A stretch of 64,000 bases of DNA from Pseudoglutamicibacter albus (GTDB taxonomy: Bacteria > Actinomycetota > Actinomycetes > Actinomycetales > Micrococcaceae). Under the pieces are notes generated by a model, which had not been told where the DNA came from, did no database searches, and was given only the letters and a program-made list of their open reading frames with translations. A program made the translations under genes and the position numbers. Location of the stretch: NCBI RefSeq assembly GCF_022346425.1, contig NZ_JAKRCW010000007.1:1-64000 (forward strand), in the 5' to 3' direction. How positions within the stretch are numbered: position 1 is the first letter of the stretch; each line of letters begins with the position of its first letter. Of this stretch, positions 61,879-64,000 are shown one piece after another.

Positions 61879-64000
61879 ATGTTGCTGCTCGATCCACGAA
61901 ACCCACGCGTATTTCAGCTTCCGGGTCTTCGGAAAGACGCCGCGCAATATCTGAAACATTTGCTCCTAGAAGACACAAACACCACCACCGGGCGCAGCAA
62001 GAATGCCTCACACCGGCACCGAGACACACTCCACCTCATCGTGGACTCAGGCCCCGACAGCGGAACCGTGTTCCCACTACCCCGCGGCGAATCCCTCATC
62101 GGCCGAGGACCAGGAAGAATCCAGCTCAACGACCCCACTACCTCCCGCGAACACGCACTGCTACGAGTGGACCCGACCGGCATCACCGTCACAGCACTCG
62201 ATGGCGAGGTCACCATCAACGGCGAGCGCGTTTCCTCAGGTAGCAGTGCTCGCGGTGTTACTGATGCGGATACGGTGACGGTTGGTGACACGACGTTGCG
62301 GCTGGTGGTTGCTGTGCGGCGGCAGCGTGGTTCTGGGCCGTTGCCGCAGGGGCTTGATGTTTCGATGCAGGCTCCGCCGCGGTTCCCGTGGCTGGGTTTG
62401 GTGATGGCTATCGCGCCTTTGGGGATTGGGATTGTTCTTTGGGTCGCGTTGGGATCGTGGTTCATGATGGTTTTCGGTGCTTTGGGGGTTTTGACCGGAT
62501 CATTTATGGTCGGGCAGAACATCGCGGACCGGCGGCGCTATCGCCGCACGCTACGGCAGCGAGCCTGGCAGCACATCGAGACTCTGCGCCGTCACGCGCC
62601 TACTCCCGCACGAATTGTCGCGTCGTGGCATCAGAGGTCTTCTCATCTCGGTTCACAACAGCAGGGCGCGAGGGGTGCGGCAGCGTGGAGCGGAGGGGCT
62701 TCGGCGAGCGCGCAGACACTTAGCCTACGTATCGGGAGTGTGCGCGAGCGACGTATTCGGCTGACGGTCAACGGTGAGCCAAGCAGTGTTGCGCTGTCCT
62801 CTAGGTTGCGGCGCAAGCCTGTTGTGTGGCCGGCGGTTGTGCATGTACAACCCGGCGCGACGGTGACGATCTGCGGGCCGCCTGCGCGTTGCCTTGGGGT
62901 GTTGAGCGCGGTCGTTGTGTCTTTCTTGGAGCGTGGAATACCTGCGGGGTGGGGCATGGTGTTGCCGGCTTCTTCGCGTTTACCTGCCCGTCTACTGGGT
63001 ATAAATGGCGTGCGCTTCGATAGCGCAGTGAACTCTTATGAATGCCTGCTCATCCCGCCAGGCAGTGCGTTCCCCTCATCCGCCACGCATTCTCCTAGCG
63101 CAACGCACTCTCCTAGCGCAGCGCAGCCTTCAGGGGCAGCGCAGGGTTCAGGCGCGGTGCAGTCGGCGGTTACGGTGAAGCTTGAAACGCGTAGCTCTCT
63201 GGCCTCTGAGGGTGTCGCGTTGCCTGGTGATTGGGTTATTTCGTGCGCTGAGTCCAGTGCGGCTGGGCCACAAGCTGTGGTGCTGAGCGAGGGGACACGG
63301 CAGGATTTCTGCCCTGACACCATCAGCTTTGATGCGCTTGACCACGCGGCACTGACCTATCAACACAACAGTGGTTCGCAGCAGAGCGATGCTTCACAGC
63401 AGGGTGATGCTGCACAGCTGGGCGGCACGCCTGATATCGGTGGGTCACCCCACAGCAGCGGCGAGCCTCACAGTACCGATGAGCCTCACAGTACCGACGC
63501 ACCCGTCGAAACCGCTGATGCCAGGTACGGTGTGGCCACCGATTTGGGGGTGACCTCAGCCGGTGCGCCGCTCGTTATTGATATCGTCAAGGACGGGCCG
63601 CATGCCCTCATCGCAGGAACCACGGGCTCGGGCAAGTCAGAACTTCTACGTTCGTGGGTGCTCGGGCTGGCTGACCGTTACTCCCCCGAAGAGCTACGGC
63701 TTGCGCTCGTCGACTTCAAAGGTGGAGCAACCTTCAGCGATCTTGAAGCGCTGCCGCACATCGAAACGTGCGTCACTGACCTTGACGGAAGTGAGATCTA
63801 CCGGATCGTGGAGGCTCTGCGGGTCGAGCTGACCCGCCGTGAAGAACTGTTGAACGAGGCCTCAGTCGCAGACATTTCCGAGCTTGAGCATGCCCCGCCC
63901 CGGCTGATCCTGATGATTGACGAGTTCAGGATTCTCGCCCAAGACCACCCGAGCATCTTGACCGACATCATGCGTCTAGCCACGCTCGGGCGTGCATTAG
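61879..64000 (+). CDS. FHA-TM-FtsK/SpoIIIE ATPase of EssC-like layout (partial)
   Basis: At least 707 codons, open to the right edge. An FHA domain covers about residues 55-145 (LIGRGPGRIQLNDPTTSREH carries the phosphothreonine-binding Arg/Ser). Two membrane helices follow near 175-215, a second beta-rich region, a Ser/Gln/His/Pro-rich linker (about 400-540), then an FtsK domain with GTTGSGKS (580-587) and LILMIDEFR. FHA plus two helices plus FtsK is the order of Firmicute EssC, unlike the EccC at 3099. It diverges from the tad operon. Partners are beyond the edge. Confidence 0.82.
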   Translation, partial: MLLLDPRNPRVFQLPGLRKDAAQYLKHLLLEDTNTTTGRSKNASHRHRDTLHLIVDSGPDSGTVFPLPRGESLIGRGPGRIQLNDPTTSREHALLRVDPTGITVTALDGEVTINGERVSSGSSARGVTDADTVTVGDTTLRLVVAVRRQRGSGPLPQGLDVSMQAPPRFPWLGLVMAIAPLGIGIVLWVALGSWFMMVFGALGVLTGSFMVGQNIADRRRYRRTLRQRAWQHIETLRRHAPTPARIVASWHQRSSHLGSQQQGARGAAAWSGGASASAQTLSLRIGSVRERRIRLTVNGEPSSVALSSRLRRKPVVWPAVVHVQPGATVTICGPPARCLGVLSAVVVSFLERGIPAGWGMVLPASSRLPARLLGINGVRFDSAVNSYECLLIPPGSAFPSSATHSPSATHSPSAAQPSGAAQGSGAVQSAVTVKLETRSSLASEGVALPGDWVISCAESSAAGPQAVVLSEGTRQDFCPDTISFDALDHAALTYQHNSGSQQSDASQQGDAAQLGGTPDIGGSPHSSGEPHSTDEPHSTDAPVETADARYGVATDLGVTSAGAPLVIDIVKDGPHALIAGTTGSGKSELLRSWVLGLADRYSPEELRLALVDFKGGATFSDLEALPHIETCVTDLDGSEIYRIVEALRVELTRREELLNEASVADISELEHAPPRLILMIDEFRILAQDHPSILTDIMRLATLGRAL

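Noticed and set aside
62388-62957. Other-frame and antisense open frames within the FHA-FtsK gene
   Set aside because: They lie inside a continuous frame from 61879 to the window edge that encodes clear FHA and FtsK domains.

Overview
The window is chromosomal DNA from a moderately high-GC actinobacterium. It is probably a Micrococcales member, and Micrococcaceae-like is my best guess. This rests on family-level synteny: a his/trp block (hisE-hisG-hisF, hisI-trpE-TrpM-HGxxPAAW protein-trpC-trpB-trpA-lgt-pyk) reading toward polA and rpsA, plus DUF3000-rnd and rpe-rsmB-fmt-def. No rRNA, CRISPR array, transposase or prophage was seen. Genus assignment is not possible from this view.

Layout. 1-7.3 kb: a type VII secretion (T7SS) locus, with a WXG100 substrate cut by the left edge and diverging from a small membrane protein, EccD, a degenerate MinD/TadZ-like protein and the three-ATPase EccC. 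7.5-16 kb: rpsA, an Eis-family acetyltransferase, polA, a PaaI-type thioesterase and a PiT phosphate transporter with a candidate PhoP box. 16-31.8 kb: tRNA-Leu, a HIBYL-CoA hydrolase-like gene, pyk, lgt with a very long acidic tail, the trp/his genes, and a RibM/PnuC-type transporter behind an FMN riboswitch. 31.9-43.4 kb: rpe-rsmB-fmt-def, a PD-(D/E)XK-like protein, DUF2871-DUF3817, a Gly-Cys-Val-Gly tRNA cluster, zapE, sulfurtransferase-sufE, a hydrolase and msrB. 43.4-56.9 kb: a roadblock protein, an orphan sugar-type ABC ATPase, DUF3000-rnd, a multifunctional beta-oxidation protein, a Rieske lipoprotein, a two-component system next to a two-gene ABC exporter, and prfB. 57-64 kb: a Tad pilus operon, diverging from an FHA-TM-FtsK ATPase of EssC-like layout that runs off the right edge.

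How the parts relate. The two ends hold export machines. The left locus is EccC-type T7SS. The right end pairs Tad (type IVc) pilus genes with a second T7SS-like FtsK ATPase. Between them is mostly core metabolism.

The most unusual signals are four. (1) Short tandem duplications repeatedly span the stop codons of genes (ten loci, mostly 15-19 bp units), often putting stops into other frames. (2) An identical 18-bp palindromic element lies about 150 bp upstream of two unrelated membrane-protein operons. (3) Two perfect consensus DnaA boxes form an inverted repeat in front of the FHA-FtsK gene. (4) The T7SS locus abuts rpsA, where related genomes often carry coaE/uvrB, which suggests an insertion or rearrangement junction.
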